From Paraescarpia echinospica (Eukaryota; Annelida; Polychaeta; Sabellida; Siboglinidae): a stretch of DNA of 64,000 nt. Position 1 is the first letter of the stretch. Every line of letters begins with the position of its first letter. The translations under genes were made by a program, and so were the position numbers. Shown here piece by piece: positions 36,992 through 47,599 of the stretch. The notes below the pieces were generated by a model that did no database searches, was not told the origin of the DNA, and saw nothing but the letters and a program-made list of their open reading frames with translations. The stretch lies in contig CM034533.1 in NCBI GenBank assembly GCA_020002185.1, positions 46,431,195 through 46,495,194 of the forward strand, read 5' to 3'.

Positions 36992-39888
36992 CTACATATA
37001 TCCAGCCCTTCTGAGGTATGTGTCGATTTTATTTTTAAACATATTCACACTACTAGCACCCACACAATCATCAGATAATCTGTTCCATTCATTCACAGTC
37101 CTTTGTGAAAATGAGAACTTTCTCACGTCTAATCTACACTGCTCCTTTACTAATGTAACTTCATGTCCTCTAGTCTTTCTATCTTTCTTAACTGAAAAAA
37201 ACATATTTCTATCAATATTTTCATAACCATTCAATATTTTAAACACTTCTATCTGATCTCCTCTCAATCTCCTGGTCTCTAGTGTTGTTAAACCACATTC
37301 TTTTAGGCGTTTTTCATAACTAAGATCCCTCAGTTTTGGTATCATTTTAGTCGCTCTCCTCTGTACTCTTTCTAGCATATCTATGTCCTTCTTGCGGTAT
37401 GGCCTCCACGCTTGTATACAATATTCTAAATGAGGCCTAACTATTGTTTTGTACAGCGGTATTATTAGTTCTTTTCTTTATATGCTATATTTCGCCTAAT
37501 CAATCCAAGGATTTGATTTCCCTTTGAAGCTGCAATTCCACACTGCTCTGAAACCTTCATGTCAGCACTAATTGTCATCCCTAAGTCTTTTTCTTTTACA
37601 GTAGTACTTAGTACAGTTCCCCCCATTGTATATTCTACATATTCGTTCCCATGTCCTGTGTGGAGGCATTTATATTTCCCAAAATTGAACAACATTTGCC
37701 ACTTTTCAGACCATTTGATCAACCTGTCAAGATCATCTTGTAAATGCTGTCTATCACCATCACTTTCAATCCTTCTAAACACTTTTGTATCATCTGCAAA
37801 TTTCAACACCTTGCTAGCTATTTCATCGTCCAAATCGTTTATATATATTAAGAATAATATAGGTCCCAGTACTGATCCCTGTGGAACCCCACTCAAAACT
37901 GATTTCCAGTTTGAAGCCTCCCCATCAACAACTACCCGTTGTCTTCTGTCAATCAGCCATTTTTCTATCCAGTTAATTATACCATTTCCTATGCCATGGG
38001 CTTTTAGTTTAAGCAGTAATCTCTGATGTGGCACTTTGTCGAAAGCTTTTTGAAAATCTAAGTAGATGATATCTACTGGTGATCCATCATCTACCCACTT
38101 AGTGATATCTTCCAAAAAACATAACATATTTGTTAAGCATGACCTCGCTTTTAGAAACCCATGTTGAGATGGGTTTATCAAGTTATGTTTAACAAGAAAA
38201 TCCACCATGTGATCTTTAATTAGTCTTTCTAATAATTTACAAATCACTGATGTTAAACTCACTGGTCTATAGTTCTCTGACTTGTTTCTCGAACCTTTTT
38301 TAAATAACGGTATAATGTTTGCTTCTTTCCATTCTAAAGGAACCACTCCCTCTTCTAATGACAAGTTGAAAACTGTTGCAAGCGGTATGCTAATTTGTTC
38401 TACAATTTCCATTAGTAGTTTGGGTGGAATACCATCCACTCCAGGTGATTTATTTTCCTTCATAGCCCTAATTTTCTTAGCTACCATTTCTGGGGTTACA
38501 ATTAACTGTCTTAAATAGTCTGATTCTGCCCCTTTGAACTTAGCCTCTGGTACTGGCAGTGAACTAGTGTCTTCTCTGGTAAACACTGAACTAAAATACT
38601 CATTTAGGTCTTCAGCCATTAAGAATCCTTCTGATATTATATTTCCAGCACTATCTTCTAGAGGACCGACCTTATCCTGAACTTTCTGTTTGCTTCGAAC
38701 ATACGCATAAAAACTCTTGCTGTCATGTTTTATATTACAAGCTAATTTATGTTCATAGTTTCTCTTTGAATTTCTAATTTCAGCTGTAGCTTGGTTTAGT
38801 GCTTCTTTATAAATGTTGTAGTCTTCGTCATTGCCAGTACGTCTATAAGACTTCCACATCATTTGTTTATACTTAATTTTTCTAATGGCTTCTTTCGATA
38901 AGTATTTCTTTCTGGTCCGTTTCCCTTGTTTTTTGAAGGGAACAAATTTATCTACGATGCACTCTATTTCGTTCTTTAAGATATTCCAGCATTCTGTTGC
39001 TGTCTTATTCTTCAGTGTATTATTCCAGTCTATCTTTGCTAAATATTTCCTCATTTCCTTATATCTTCCTTTGTGGAAATTTCTCCTGAACTGCTTTTTA
39101 TTATTTCTTTCTGATTTTACTTTAATGGTAAAATGTATCTGGTTGTGATCACTACTTCCCAGAGGCTCACATAATTTAACATTGTCAACTAATTCATTCT
39201 GTGAGGACAAAACTAAGTCTAACACATTCTCTCCCCTGGTTGGTTCTAGCACATGTTGAGAAAGGAAACTATCTTGTACTAAAACTAAAAAAATTTGGTC
39301 CTCACTACCCATACTCTGTAGAGATTTCCATTTTATATGCCCACGGTTAAAATCCCCCATAATAACACAGTCCCGTTTGCTCACTTCCCTTATAGCGTTT
39401 TGTATTTTTTCATTCTCTTCTATGCTTATGTTTGGACTTCGATAAACTAATCCAACCGTTAACGTTGAGTTTCCTGTAACTATGTTACACCAAACAGCTT
39501 CTTCGCAATCTGCTTCTCTGTCTAATTTTATTTCATAAGCCTGAATAGATTCTTTAATATATAAAATAACTCCACCTCCCCTTCTTCCTATTCTATCTTT
39601 CCTAAACATTACATATCCTGTCAGTCCCAATTCGGCATCTGATATATCGGTGGTTGCCCATGATTCGGTTATACCTATTATGTGAGGGTCAATATCTTCT
39701 ACCATAATGTTTAGTTCATTTCTTTTGTTTACTATACTCCTTGCATTTAAACAAACACATTTATACCCAGCTTCAGAACAGTTTTCCAGACTGTTCTTTG
39801 CTGAATTATTTTTGCTGCCTTTATCTATGCCTCCAGTTTCAGGCTTCTCTGCGAGTCCCCCCTGCGAATTTAGTTTAAATAGATGCAA
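36992..39888 (-). CDS. CR1 ORF2: APE endonuclease and reverse transcriptase (one frameshift)
   Basis: An open frame of 807 codons (39888-37465) holds the APE endonuclease (LNARSI, GITESW, GLVYRSP, IMGDFN, SSDHNQI) and the CR1 reverse transcriptase (SPGVDGIPPKLL, ENYRPVSLTSV, QHGFLKARSC, YLDFQKAFDKVPH, GVPQGSVLGP, KFADDTKV). A one-base deletion near 37470, in an A-rich run, shifts the rest (37378-36992, MLERVQRRATKMI, GLTTLETRR, WNRLSDDCV, FKNKID). The frame opens at TTG rather than ATG and overlaps the ORF1 stop by 19 nt, so translation is probably coupled. Apart from this single shift all catalytic motifs are intact. Confidence 0.93.
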
Positions 39889-41271
39889 CCTGTCCCACTG
39901 TCAACAGATCGCAGCAGATTCTCTGAGAATACTGCTGCCCCCTTTCCACTTAGATGGAGGCCATCTCTCATGTACATATCTTCTCTCCCAACAAAGTACC
40001 CCCATAAATCTATGAATCCCACGCCCTCTTCCTCACACATCTGCTCAACTAGTGCGTTGATCGCCATCCTCTTACAGTTTCTGTATCTTGCCCCCCTTCC
40101 TCCCATTACTGGCAAAATTCCTGAGAGAATAACCTGTTCCACTCTTGTCTTCTTTAGCTTCCTCACTAGATGTCTGTACTTCTGAACTATACCAGTTGTT
40201 CCCTCCTTGTCTGCATTGTTTGTCCCAACGTGTACTAGTATAGACCCTCCCTTGCCATGCCCCAATACCTTCTCTACCCTTTCGGTCACATGCTCTATCC
40301 TAGCCCCCGGTAGACATACAACAACGTCCTTCCCCTCGCATATAGTCTTGTCTGTTTTTCTCAGAATTGAATCGCCCATAAACACTCTCTCTTTTCTCTT
40401 TGCCCCCTCAATCACTGCCTCGGAGTAGCTCCTCCGGTTTGCATATGTCTGGTTGTTGTCTTTTCCTCTTGTCATCTTCTCTCCTGTCAAATTCTCTTCC
40501 ATTCCCTTCTTTCCTGTCGCGTTTTCTCTTGTCCCCTTTCCTCCTGTCATCTTCTCTTCTAGCACATTTACTCTCACTTCCTTTCGTCCCTTCTTCTTTC
40601 CTCCCATCACATTTTCTTCTCTCCTCTCCCGTCCCTTTTCCCCGGCTACCTCCTTCACTACGGTCACTTTCTCCCCTGTCACCTTCACGCCTGTCATGTT
40701 TTCTGTTTTTTGCTGAACACTGTCTTCTTCCATCAGTCTTCTGTCTCACAGTCTTACCAACTGCCTCTGTGGTATCTATCTCTTCACCACCTGTATCGCT
40801 GTCGTGTCTCTCCTCGTTCTCTACAGTCTGACTACCTGCTGATCTATCCCCACTGGCCCGTTTTCTTTTCCTCTGCCGAACACTTTTCCTCCGTCCCTCT
40901 GTTTTCTCAATGTCTTGTTCCTTCACACCGGTCACCTTCCTTCCTCTCAGTCTCCTTTCTTCAGTCTCCGTGTCACAACTCTGCTCCTTCTGTGTTGTAG
41001 AATTCTCAACTCTCTCCGCGTCATCCCTCTCTGCTCCATCTATTTCTATGTTGAGTCTCGCCTCCATCTCCTTCACTATATCCGTCAACTTACACACCTC
41101 CTTCATCAGACATTCCACCCTCAAACACCCCATACACCGAAAGGTGAATCCGTCATCTTTGGTCTCTGCCCATGATTTTGGACAGCCAGACAACGCAAAA
41201 TCCACCCAGCTCTGGCAGTCGTTGCAAACTAGGTGTCGTTTTGCCCTGAGTTGCCGCTTGCAAGGTGCCAT
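39870..41271 (-). CDS. CR1 ORF1: PHD-like zinc finger plus SGNH esterase (frameshifted)
   Basis: The first frame (41271-40408) starts at ATGGCACC. It encodes a Cys/His/Trp-rich PHD-like finger (HLVCNDCQSWVDF and FTFRCMGC) within the first 55 residues, then a long Lys/Arg/Glu-rich segment. A second frame (40733-39870) continues this basic segment and then encodes an SGNH/GDSL hydrolase: block I FMGDSI, block III-like HVGTNN, and MRDGLHLSGKGA with the D-x-x-H of block V. So the catalytic Ser, Asp and His are all kept. ORF1 proteins of vertebrate and invertebrate CR1 elements carry such esterases, thought to help membrane or ribonucleoprotein steps of retrotransposition. The two frames overlap by 326 nt of purine-rich repeats, where an indel most likely broke the frame. 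Confidence 0.87.
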
Positions 41272-41299
41272 ATCAGAATTTATTTATGTTCAAAGTAGT

Positions 41300-41500
41300 T
41301 TTATGTAGTCTTTGAAAAGACTTTTCTGTGTACAATTTACACCAGATTGTTTAGGTTATAGTTAGTTATATTTGTTAACACACAGTGACACACCGTGCCT
41401 TACCTAGTTACGATGTCGATGACAATGAATGTATTCAAGTTAGGCTTAGATACAAGGCAGTCTTTACAAAGACTGTTTCCTGTGTACTATTATACACTTT
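41300..41500 (-). repeat. Repeated segment in CR1 5' UTR
   Basis: The segment TGTACACAGAAAAGTCTTTTCAAAGACT (minus strand, about 41345-41310) recurs in diverged form about 150 bp upstream (about 41500-41457, with AGTCTTTGTAAAGACT). Possible tandem promoter monomers. Confidence 0.5.
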
Positions 41501-42260
41501 AAAATATTGCTATTTCAGGTTTTAATTACTCATCTAACTACACCGATTATCTCAAATAACGCTATTCTATTGTCGTTCACGGTACGCTAACTTCGCCAGT
41601 GACCTACTATGTAAGCAACGTTCCGATTACATTAACGTCCCCAATTATCGCTCGCAAATCGCCTACTTTTAATCTACCCTAGATTACTCCCTCTAGCTAA
41701 CTTTTAACAAAAAATATTGCTTAATATATATCTATAATTACGTTATGTATCCTATACGCTCAATAATATCACTTATCTTGACCAAATATCCTTATATTTT
41801 CGCAAGTTTGCTGCACCAAATTCAAATCAATTCACCACCGGAAGTCCCCCCTGAAGCTGTTCTTCATATTGACGTATCGGGGTGGGGGTCCGTGTTCCTT
41901 CTGTTACATGCAGTTATCAAACGTTCATCAAATGCAGACGCTGATTTGTTTTATATACAGGGTCTAAGTATTTACTTTTTGAAACCAGTTAGATTGACAC
42001 AAATTGTTACAGTACACATGTCTAAAAACTATTAAGTTTCACGTTACGAATGCGTTCCTACTAGCACAGACGAGCACGCAAAACGTGAAAGAGCAATTCC
42101 TGGAACTGGCGATTAGCACCGTCTACCCCCGAAGTACTGCCGATAGAGGGCGTGGTATTAGCAGGTTTGCATTGTATTTTTGGCACAATGTTAGTGTTCT
42201 TGAACGTGGCATTGAGTCCAATTTCATTGCGGACCAACGTACCTCATAATGTGGACATCA
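41501..42260. other. Intergenic stretch, nothing recognised
   Basis: AT-rich; no gene or named repeat. Confidence 0.45.
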
Positions 42261-42265
42261 TAGAT

Positions 42266-42270
42266 ATGTA

Positions 42271-42317
<47 letters not shown>

Positions 42318-42378
42318 GCGTGTGCGTGTGCGTGTGCGAGTGCGTGTGCGTGTGCGTCTGTGTGTGCGTGTGCGGTTG
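42266..42378. repeat. (TG)n/(TGCG)n microsatellite
   Basis: TG repeats grading into GTGCGT repeats; Cys/Val and Ala/Cys frames are artefacts. Confidence 0.95.
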
Positions 42379-43795
42379 TGGTTATTGTGTTAATCGTTTA
42401 TTTTCAACAGTTGCATCTCACTTTTTCATTACATGTCCGTGTACTGATAATAAAGTAGTAGCAATTATATGTACAAACGTCCGTCAGGTCTAGTTGATTA
42501 TTCATTGTCTACTCTTCTTTAGCCGGAGTGCCCAGACGAACCGACGTCGCCCAAATGCCACCCAGCCCGCGTCCACTCACGCATGACGATCAAACAAATT
42601 AGAGCACTGTCTAGCCTCAGGTCGAATCAGTGCATCACACTCACTCGGGTTTTATAACATTATTCACTTCGACTTGGTTTGTGCGCCTGAGTTTATAGAT
42701 AACAAGTTTAGATTGCATCTGTATCCGGGCCGTTTTTCCAGCACGCGTGACATCGGGGCGACCTGTAAGAGTACCTTTATGGAGAAACGGGTTTGGGTTA
42801 GGTTCCATTTATAATTGTCTTCACTGCGTCATACAACATTTCAGACGTCTTCGTGATGTATTTTGACTTCATAAAACAAGAACGACATTATATATGGAGC
42901 CGTGGCTACAACCGGATTTCTTACAGCAAAAGGTCGACCTGACGGAGTCGGTTCCTGTCTCAAAGAACGTCAATTTAGTGATGACGCCATTCTGAGTGAA
43001 GTTGGATGTGGTCTGCTGTTTAATAAATGTATCTGGATTATCCGTCTCATTCTCTGGATTCGAAGCTGGAACATTGATATCATAATTAGAACATTTTATC
43101 GACATTACAAGCGAATGGTGCGCGGAGTATTGAAACGTACTCCAAACATACAGAGGAAAGTGGATTGCTAAAATTTTCCTTGACAGCAAGCTTATATTAT
43201 GGGAACCAACTTGACCACCGTCAATCACCAAGAAGACGAGCATGCATAACCTACGTCGACACAGGACACATGCCTGACGATGCACATGCCTCTTGTGGTC
43301 GATAGAAAGGACTATGACGTCACGGGCGTTCAAGCAACATATCTTTTGTTGTGTCAGTGCCCTTCAGTAGAAGACTTGCACAACGAGTTTCTTTCCAACG
43401 GCAAGACTCCAATGTTTTACTTACACATGCATTTCGCTATGCGTTGCAAGACTTGAAACCAGCAGTGCCAACAACTCCTGTTCTGCAAATAACCAACATA
43501 AATATAATTTAGGTCTATTGTGGAAAAGTTGTTCTACCTATGATACATACTGTAACATTCGGCTGTTGTGGCAAACAAAGCCATTGCCTAAAAGTAATTA
43601 TTTGTGCAAGTTGTGAGCTGGCCTATTAGTAACAGATATCAACAACAAGGTGTTAATCAAATTAAATCGTATCTATGTAAGGCTGTCATTTCAGCCGACT
43701 GTTACTCTACAGGGCTAGCAATAGTATATATGCTCTTAAATAGTGGATGTCCATTACAGTTAGCGTAAAGTGTTAATTAACCAGCGTGTTCACAG
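42379..43795. other. Intergenic stretch, nothing recognised
   Basis: Open frames of 90-155 codons at 42869-43333 lie on both strands, but none shows a domain or a clear splice context. Confidence 0.4.
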
Positions 43796-43890
43796 ATCAT
43801 CCACAACTGGGTAGTTTCGTGCTATGGTGCAGACGTCATCATGGACAAGAGAATAGTTGCGGACAAGCCGATCAAGACACAAACACATTG
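43796..43890 (+). other. Candidate orphan internal exon
   Basis: Flanked by GTTCACAG on the left and ATTG|GTAAGC on the right. The 95 nt are open and read IIHNWVVSCYGADVIMDKR followed by a Lys/Thr-rich part, with protein-like composition. No family recognised. It might belong to an unannotated gene or be a pseudo-exon. Confidence 0.3.
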
Positions 43891-44765
43891 GTAAGCAGGC
43901 GGGGAAGTGTCAATCCAGGTATACTCCAAACAGGGCATCGGGCAGAAACCCTTTATTCCAGTTACCGGGATTTCTTACCCATGCAGATTTCACGCGAATT
44001 GCCAAATTGGTACCCGGTCTCTTCATCGAGGTTCCTTTGCCAAAGAACAACCCGATTAAGCAGTTTAAGCAAAGAGATGACGACTTTATTTATTTTACGT
44101 CATATGAGTTCACGATATCTTTGTCTGAAAGATCTGAAATGTTATCAAACATTGCATATTTAGATAGAGAGCACGCATATCCCATTTTGGGAACTGGTGT
44201 TTTGTTTTCTTTAACTATCACGTTATAGCCCATTTAGCCTCTACACATAAAAAGTAATTGGATGGACAGTATATATACGGTGCTGGTGGTAAATTATATA
44301 TAGATATATATAATTTCATGAAAACTTATATATATATATATAATTTATATATATAACACTTTGGGAATAGGTAAACACAAAAACTTGTAATAATAGTATT
44401 CTAGGAAGAATGACGAAGATAATTTGACGTCGATTGTCCCCGAACACATGTGTCAAAAGAAAACAATCGTCATTGCGCTTCACCTGTGCTGTTAATAAAA
44501 TAATTACCACGCGCAAAAGCATGCAACAGTATCGCGTCAGTGGTGTATACATAATGTGTTTTAAAAGTGGGAACTTCGAATGAAATATCAGTTGTGGGCT
44601 ATCGTCAAATGTAGAGTTGTACTATCCACAAGAGGCGCCACCTGTTGACCGATACTCAGGTTGAACATGCATTTAATTTTTATATACTGACACGCATTTG
44701 TCAAATACAAGCATATATGTGTGTCGTGTATATTTGATGGCGTTTTAGCATTTCTGCGGAATATC
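43891..44765. other. Intergenic stretch with AT tracts
   Basis: Contains (TA)n-rich self-complementary sequence at about 44290-44358. Nothing else recognised. Confidence 0.45.
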
Positions 44766-45398
44766 TACCCACTTAGTGATATCTTCCAAAAAACATAACA
44801 TATTTGCTAAGCATGACCTCGCTTTTAGAAACCCAAGAAAATCCACCGTATGATCTTTAATTAGTCTTTCTAATAATTTACAAATCACCGATGTTAAACT
44901 AACTGGTCTATAATTATTTGACTTGTTTCTCGAACCTTTTTTAAATAACCGTATAATGTATGCTTATTTCCATTCAAAAGGAACCACTCCCTCTTCTAAT
45001 GACAAGTTGAAAACTGTAGCAAACGGTATGCTAATTTGTTCTACAATTTCCAATAGTAGTTTGGGTGGAATACCATCCACTCCAGGTGATTTAGTATCCT
45101 TCTTAGCCCTAATTTTCTTAGCTATCATTTCTGGGGTTACAATTAACTGTCTTAAATTGTCTGATTCTGCCCCCTTGAACTTTGCCTCTGGTACTGGCAG
45201 TGAACTAGTGTCTTCTCTGAACTAAAATACTCATTCAGGTCTTCTGCCATTAAGAATCCTTCTGATATTATATTTCCAGCACTACCTTCTGGAGGACCGA
45301 CCTTATCCTGAACTTTATGTTTGCTTCGAACATACGCATAACAACTCTAGCTGTCATGTTTTATATTACAAGCTAATTTACGTTCATAATTTCTCGTT
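44766..45398 (-). mobile_element. CR1 internal fragment, cut by the assembly gap
   Basis: Matches about 38090-38780 of the CR1 at 36903-41500 (RT fingers region), with a deletion of about 33 bp near 44836 and several frame-breaking changes. It is truncated at its 3' side, which retrotransposition does not produce, so a deletion or rearrangement is implied. The 5' part runs into the N gap. Confidence 0.9.
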
Positions 45399-46398
45399 NN
45401 NNNNNNNNNNNNNNNNNNNNNNNNNNNNNNNNNNNNNNNNNNNNNNNNNNNNNNNNNNNNNNNNNNNNNNNNNNNNNNNNNNNNNNNNNNNNNNNNNNNN
45501 NNNNNNNNNNNNNNNNNNNNNNNNNNNNNNNNNNNNNNNNNNNNNNNNNNNNNNNNNNNNNNNNNNNNNNNNNNNNNNNNNNNNNNNNNNNNNNNNNNNN
45601 NNNNNNNNNNNNNNNNNNNNNNNNNNNNNNNNNNNNNNNNNNNNNNNNNNNNNNNNNNNNNNNNNNNNNNNNNNNNNNNNNNNNNNNNNNNNNNNNNNNN
45701 NNNNNNNNNNNNNNNNNNNNNNNNNNNNNNNNNNNNNNNNNNNNNNNNNNNNNNNNNNNNNNNNNNNNNNNNNNNNNNNNNNNNNNNNNNNNNNNNNNNN
45801 NNNNNNNNNNNNNNNNNNNNNNNNNNNNNNNNNNNNNNNNNNNNNNNNNNNNNNNNNNNNNNNNNNNNNNNNNNNNNNNNNNNNNNNNNNNNNNNNNNNN
45901 NNNNNNNNNNNNNNNNNNNNNNNNNNNNNNNNNNNNNNNNNNNNNNNNNNNNNNNNNNNNNNNNNNNNNNNNNNNNNNNNNNNNNNNNNNNNNNNNNNNN
46001 NNNNNNNNNNNNNNNNNNNNNNNNNNNNNNNNNNNNNNNNNNNNNNNNNNNNNNNNNNNNNNNNNNNNNNNNNNNNNNNNNNNNNNNNNNNNNNNNNNNN
46101 NNNNNNNNNNNNNNNNNNNNNNNNNNNNNNNNNNNNNNNNNNNNNNNNNNNNNNNNNNNNNNNNNNNNNNNNNNNNNNNNNNNNNNNNNNNNNNNNNNNN
46201 NNNNNNNNNNNNNNNNNNNNNNNNNNNNNNNNNNNNNNNNNNNNNNNNNNNNNNNNNNNNNNNNNNNNNNNNNNNNNNNNNNNNNNNNNNNNNNNNNNNN
46301 NNNNNNNNNNNNNNNNNNNNNNNNNNNNNNNNNNNNNNNNNNNNNNNNNNNNNNNNNNNNNNNNNNNNNNNNNNNNNNNNNNNNNNNNNNNNNNNNNN
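45399..46398. other. Assembly gap (1000 N)
   Basis: Exactly 1000 undetermined bases, so the size is a placeholder. Open frames drawn across it are meaningless. Confidence 0.99.
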
Positions 46399-46404
46399 AG
46401 ACAC

Positions 46405-47583
46405 TTGGTGTGCGACGACTGCCACAGTTGGGTGGATTTTGCCTTGTCCGACTGTACGAAGTCATGGACAGAAACCAAGGAAGAGGGATTCACCTTTCAG
46501 TGCGTGGGGTGTTGGAAGGTGAAATGTCTGGAGAAAGAGGTAGCTAGGTTGGTAGATATTGTGAAAGGGATGGAGATGAGAATCAGCAAGGAGACAGATG
46601 GAATGGAGAGAGACGACAGGGATAAAGTTGGGAATACTGTGAAACTGAAGGAACAGAGTAGTGGCAACAAGACCGAGGAAAGGAGACTGAGAGGAGGGAA
46701 GGTGATCGGAGGGGAAGAAAGTGGAGGATCGACGGCAGGAAATGTGACAGGTGTGAAGGTGGCAGGAGAGAAAGTGACCGTAGAGAGAGGTAGGAGGGGA
46801 AAAGAGACGGGAGAGGAGAGAAGGAAATGCAATGGGAGGAAAGATGACGGGAAGAAAGGAAGTGAGAGTACATGTGACAGAAGAGAAGTCGGGAGGGACG
46901 ATGACAGGAAGAAAGGTGACAAGAGAAACAGCGTCAGGAAAGAATGGAACGGACGAGATTGTGACAGGAGAGCAGAAGACAGGGGAACAAGATTACAACC
47001 AGACAGATGCAAACCGTAGAAAGAGCTACACTGAGGCAGTGATTGAGGGGGCAATGAGGAAAGAGAGGGTGTTTATGGGCGATTCGATTATGAGAAAGAC
47101 AGATAAGACTCTAAGCGAGGGGGAGGACGTCGTTGTTTGTCTACCGGGGGCTAGGATAGAACATGTAACTGAAAGGGTAGAGAAGGTACTGGGGCATGGC
47201 AAGGGAGGGTCTATACTAGTACATGTAGGGACAAATAACGCAGAGAAGGAGGGAACAACTGGGATAGTTCAGAAGTACAGACAGTTAGTGAAGAAGTTAA
47301 AGAAGACAAGAGTAGAACAGATTATCCTCTCAGGAATTTTGCCAGTAATGGGAGGAAGGGGCCGACATATAGAAACTGCAAGAGGATGGCGATCAACGCA
47401 CTAGTTGAGCAGATGTGTAAAGAAGAGGGGGTGGGATTCGTAGATTTATGGGGATACTTTGTTGGGAGGGAAGATATGTACATGAGAGATGGCCTACATC
47501 TAAGTGGAAAGGGAGCAGCAGTTTTCTCAGAGAACTTGCTGCAATCTGTTGACAGTGGGACAGGCTGCATCTATTTCAACTAG
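46405..47583 (+). pseudogene. CR1 ORF1, damaged (zinc finger plus esterase)
   Basis: The PHD-like finger (LVCDDCHSWVDF, FTFQCVGC) and basic segment run to 47019 in one frame. The esterase (FMGDSI, HVGTNN) is in a second frame from 46832. A further one-base deletion near 47360 puts the C-terminal DGLHLSGKGA part into a third frame (47386-47583). Compared with the other copy it lacks roughly 250 nt of the basic region and has a two-base deletion at about 46781-46800. Confidence 0.88.
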
Positions 47584-47599
47584 ATTCGCAGGGGGGATT

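Larger units (their letters stand above)
36903..41500 (-). mobile_element. CR1 retrotransposon, nearly full length
   Basis: On the minus strand: a 5' region with repeated AGTCTTT-AAAGACT segments (about 41500-41300), ORF1 (41271-39870), ORF2 (39888-36992) and a short 3' UTR. The 3' UTR ends in a small hairpin (CCATCTAGAG...CTCTGGATGG) and two copies of ATCTTGTTAA, which fits the CR1 habit of ending in short tandem repeats. The left end at about 36903 is well defined by comparison with the other copies at 24272 and 50541. The 5' limit is an estimate. Confidence 0.9.

Noticed and set aside
40408..40733. Programmed +1 frameshift joining the zinc-finger and esterase halves of CR1 ORF1
   Set aside because: Both CR1 copies show the two halves in a +1 relation, but the break positions differ. 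The TGVKV-GEKVTV segment lies in the esterase frame in one copy and in the zinc-finger frame in the other, owing to a 2-base deletion near 46781-46800. Independent indels in purine-rich repeats explain it better.
37559..41308. Several plus-strand frames of 70-155 codons across the CR1
   Set aside because: They are antisense shadows of CR1 ORF1 and ORF2; their Ser/Pro/Leu-rich makeup follows from the Glu/Lys/Arg-rich sense frame.
45347..46493. Long open frames of about 350-370 codons on the minus strand
   Set aside because: They consist almost wholly of the 1000-N gap.
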